From contig SCSY01000242.1 in the NCBI GenBank assembly GCA_004298625.1, forward strand, positions 1 to 7,898: a stretch of DNA of 7,898 bases. Direction: 5' to 3'. Numbering within the stretch: position 1 is the stretch's first letter; every line of letters starts with the position of its first letter. The stretch comes from Nitrospirota bacterium. GTDB lineage: Bacteria > Nitrospirota > Thermodesulfovibrionia > Thermodesulfovibrionales > UBA1546. The translations under genes and the position numbers were made by a program. The notes beneath the pieces were generated by a model, which saw nothing but the letters and a program-made list of their open reading frames with translations, ran no database searches and was not told the DNA's origin. Shown piece by piece: positions 6,113 through 7,898 of the stretch.

Positions 6113-6141
6113 TTTAAATTTTTTCTCAAATCATATATAAT
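6113..6141 (+). promoter_or_regulatory. Candidate promoter of kdsB-pyrG
   Basis: A perfect -10 TATAAT at 6136-6141 is preceded, after 17 nt, by TTTAAA (6113-6118), a four-of-six -35 match. The surrounding AT-rich tract makes chance matches easy. Transcription would begin about 5 nt before the kdsB ATG, giving an almost leaderless message, which fits the lack of a Shine-Dalgarno site. Confidence 0.4.
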
Positions 6142-6152
6142 TATTCAAACGC

Positions 6153-6953
6153 ATGACAGCGATTGTTATAATTCCTGCCCGTTATGATTCAGCCCGTTTT
6201 CCGGGAAAGCCCCTTTCACCCCTTAACGGCAAGCCTCTGATTCAGCATGTTTATGAAAACTCAAAAAAATCAAAGGTCGCAAAAGAAGCGCTGGTTGCAA
6301 CCGACAGCGATGTTATATTTAAAACCGTGATCGCTTTCGGCGGCAAGGCTGTAATGACCTCAAAAGAGCATGCGTCAGGGACAGACCGCATAGCAGAAGC
6401 CGCTGCCTCGCTGGATTATGATATAATTGTCAATGTTCAGGGTGATGAGCCTCTTATCAGGCCTGAGATGATTGATGATGTTATCGGGCTGCTCGAGGAT
6501 AAAAAAGCAGCAATGGGGACTTTGATAAAAAAGATAGAAAACCCGGAAGAGGTCTTCGACCCAAATGTTGTTAAGGCAGTCTTTGATAAAGAAGGATTTG
6601 CCATGTATTTTTCGAGGGCGCCGATACCGTTTGATAGAGATAACTGGAAAGATTTAACGGGGATTGGGGATTGGGGATTGGGGATCAGTAAAATCATTGG
6701 AACAAAACCCCAACCCCCAATACCTAACCCCTGCTTTAAGCATATCGGTATTTACAGTTACAGGCGGGATGTGCTTTTAAGTCTTGCAAAGATGGACTCC
6801 GTTCCCATGGAACGGATCGAGAAACTTGAACAGCTCAGGGCGCTTGCGAACGGGTTCAGGATAAAGATAAAAGAGACATTATTCGAAACCGTCGGAGTTG
6901 ATACCCCTGCGGATTTAGAAAGGGTGAAGAAATGGCTAAATTTATCTTCGTAA
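6153..6953 (+). CDS. kdsB: 3-deoxy-manno-octulosonate cytidylyltransferase (CMP-KDO synthetase)
   Basis: KdsB activates KDO with CTP in the cytoplasm to give CMP-KDO for the lipopolysaccharide inner core. Hallmarks are IPARYDSARFPGKPL (7-21), ATDSD (49-53), SGTDR (75-79), NVQGDEPLIRPE (94-105) with the metal-binding Asp, SRAPIPFDRD (154-163), KHIGIYSYRR (196-205), LEQLRAL (225-231) and VDTPADLERV (249-258). The usual length is about 245-250 residues; this one has 266. The excess lies between FDRD and FKHIGIY, where residues about 169-194 (GIGDWGLGI ... QPPIPNP) are encoded by a G-rich/C-rich repeat. The insertion keeps the frame and falls in a loop that is variable in the family, so activity is probably retained. 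No ribosome site precedes ATG 6153. It overlaps pyrG by 22 nt; PyrG makes the CTP that KdsB uses, a common gene pairing. Confidence 0.96.
   Translation: MTAIVIIPARYDSARFPGKPLSPLNGKPLIQHVYENSKKSKVAKEALVATDSDVIFKTVIAFGGKAVMTSKEHASGTDRIAEAAASLDYDIIVNVQGDEPLIRPEMIDDVIGLLEDKKAAMGTLIKKIENPEEVFDPNVVKAVFDKEGFAMYFSRAPIPFDRDNWKDLTGIGDWGLGISKIIGTKPQPPIPNPCFKHIGIYSYRRDVLLSLAKMDSVPMERIEKLEQLRALANGFRIKIKETLFETVGVDTPADLERVKKWLNLSS
6659..6732 (+). repeat. (GGGGATT)n repeat with C-rich partner arm inside kdsB
   Basis: Positions 6659-6685 are three full GGGGATT heptamers plus GGGGAT. Four G4 runs (6659-6662, 6666-6669, 6673-6676, 6680-6683) are each separated by ATT, a textbook G-quadruplex motif on the coding strand and in the mRNA. 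After about 22 nt a C-rich arm (6708-6731; CCCCAACCCCCAAT then ACCTAACCCC) is an imperfect inverted copy, so a hairpin could compete with the quadruplex. It is translated in frame within KdsB. Confidence 0.85.
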
Positions 6954-7898
6954 CAGGCGGAGTTGTATCTTCCCTCGGCAAGGGTATAGCTGCTTCTGCG
7001 ATAGGCGCATTGCTTGAGGCAAGGGGTCTTACGGTCACGCTTCAAAAACTCGATCCTTATATAAATGTTGACCCCGGCACACTAAGCCCGTTTCAGCACG
7101 GTGAGGTCTTTGTTACAGATGACGGCGCGGAGACCGACCTTGACTTAGGGCATTACGAGAGGTTCACGCACATAAGGATGTCGCAGGCAAATAATTATAC
7201 TACCGGGAAAATATACTACAATGTTATAACAAAAGAAAGGCGCGGAGATTATCTCGGAGATACTGTCCAGGTTGTGCCTCATATTACCGATGAGATAAAA
7301 CGCGCGATAAAATCAGTAAGCAATAATTATGATGTTGTGATCGTTGAGATCGGCGGGACGATCGGCGACATCGAAAGCCTCCCCTTCCTTGAGGCGATAA
7401 GGCAGATGAGATACGACGTCGGCAGGGAAAATGTCCTTTATGTCCACCTTACCCTTCTTCCATACATAAAGACAGCCGGGGAATTGAAGACAAAACCCAC
7501 ACAGCACAGTGTCAGGGAACTGCGGGCAATCGGTATTCAGCCCGATCTCCTCTTGTGCAGGACGGATAAGCCGATAACTCCCGAAGCAAAAAAGAAGATA
7601 GCGATCCACTGCAACCTTGAGGGCGATGCGGTTATTACAGCTATGGACGTTGATACCATATACGAGGTGCCTCTGGCGCTCAGCGCCGAAGGACTCGACC
7701 AGCAGATCGTAAACAAGTTCAGGCTTTCAGCAAAAGAGCCCCAGCTTATACAGTGGAAGGATATAGCCAGAAAAATTAAAGACCCCAGGCATGAGGTGAA
7801 CATAGCAATTGTAGGCAAATACGTCGGGCTTAAAGACTCATATAAAAGCCTGATGGAGGCGCTTATTCACGGCGGCATAGCTAATGACTCGAGGGTGA
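6932..7898 (+). CDS. pyrG: CTP synthase, N-terminal part (cut by window edge)
   Basis: PyrG converts UTP to CTP using ATP and glutamine. The visible 322 codons cover the whole synthetase (amidoligase) domain: KFIFVTGGVVSSLGKGIAAS (3-22) with the P-loop, the KLDPYINVDPGTLSPFQHGE stretch (39-58), TDDGAETDLDLGHYERF (62-78), EIGGTIGDIESLPFLEA (139-155) and the TKPTQHSV substrate loop. NIAIVGKYVGLKDSYKSL opens the glutaminase domain, whose catalytic Cys-His-Glu lie beyond the edge; the full protein is normally about 540 residues. ATG 6932 gives the standard N terminus, and AAAGGG ends 7 nt before it, inside the end of kdsB. The frame is open at 7898. The 22-nt overlap with kdsB indicates one operon; in many Gram-negatives kdsA follows. 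Confidence 0.96.
   Translation, partial: MAKFIFVTGGVVSSLGKGIAASAIGALLEARGLTVTLQKLDPYINVDPGTLSPFQHGEVFVTDDGAETDLDLGHYERFTHIRMSQANNYTTGKIYYNVITKERRGDYLGDTVQVVPHITDEIKRAIKSVSNNYDVVIVEIGGTIGDIESLPFLEAIRQMRYDVGRENVLYVHLTLLPYIKTAGELKTKPTQHSVRELRAIGIQPDLLLCRTDKPITPEAKKKIAIHCNLEGDAVITAMDVDTIYEVPLALSAEGLDQQIVNKFRLSAKEPQLIQWKDIARKIKDPRHEVNIAIVGKYVGLKDSYKSLMEALIHGGIANDSRV

Noticed and set aside
6659..6732. CRISPR-like repeat structure
   Set aside because: The units are contiguous 7-mers without spacers, and the tract lies in frame inside kdsB.
7313..7818. Minus-strand open frames inside pyrG
   Set aside because: They are antisense to conserved CTP synthase sequence and show no independent support.

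Overview
The window looks like a chromosome segment of a Gram-negative bacterium. It encodes CMP-KDO synthetase (KdsB), an enzyme of lipopolysaccharide inner-core synthesis, directly followed by CTP synthase (PyrG). The moderate GC content, the kdsB-pyrG pair and the short palindromic repeats that are translated in frame would suit an uncultured member of Nitrospirota or a deltaproteobacterial lineage. That placement is inference only, because no rRNA or other decisive marker is present.

Layout from left to right. At 42-1100 (+) is an AT-rich gene of unrecognised family. At 1256-1927 (+) is a short-chain dehydrogenase/reductase. From 5914 down to 1920 (-) lies a five-gene operon for non-homologous end joining (NHEJ). 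In transcription order it is Ku, a second Ku, a LigD-type polymerase/primase (POL), a LigD-type 3'-phosphoesterase (PE) and an ATP-dependent DNA ligase (LIG). At 5915-6152 is a divergent intergenic region with two palindromic repeats and a candidate promoter for each direction. At 6153-6953 (+) is kdsB, and pyrG follows from 6932 (+) and runs off the right edge.

The main system is the NHEJ operon. In well-studied bacteria POL, PE and LIG are domains of one protein, LigD. Here they are three separate genes with junctions of a 4-nt overlap, a 1-nt gap and a 4-nt overlap, in the same order as the domains of mycobacterial LigD. Two different Ku genes, abutting with no spacer, come first. Ku would bind broken ends, PE would clean 3' ends, POL would fill in and LIG would seal. 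The ligase keeps all its nucleotidyltransferase motifs. POL has Asn where the third metal-binding Asp is expected, and PE departs from family consensus at two expected active-site positions, so the exact activities are open.

A second theme is repeat invasion of coding sequence. A palindromic repeat occurs inside the PE gene, in the leader of the Ku operon and, as a remnant, upstream of the dehydrogenase. An unrelated (GGGGATT)n element with a C-rich partner arm sits in frame inside kdsB, forms a strong G-quadruplex motif and adds about 20 residues to a variable loop.
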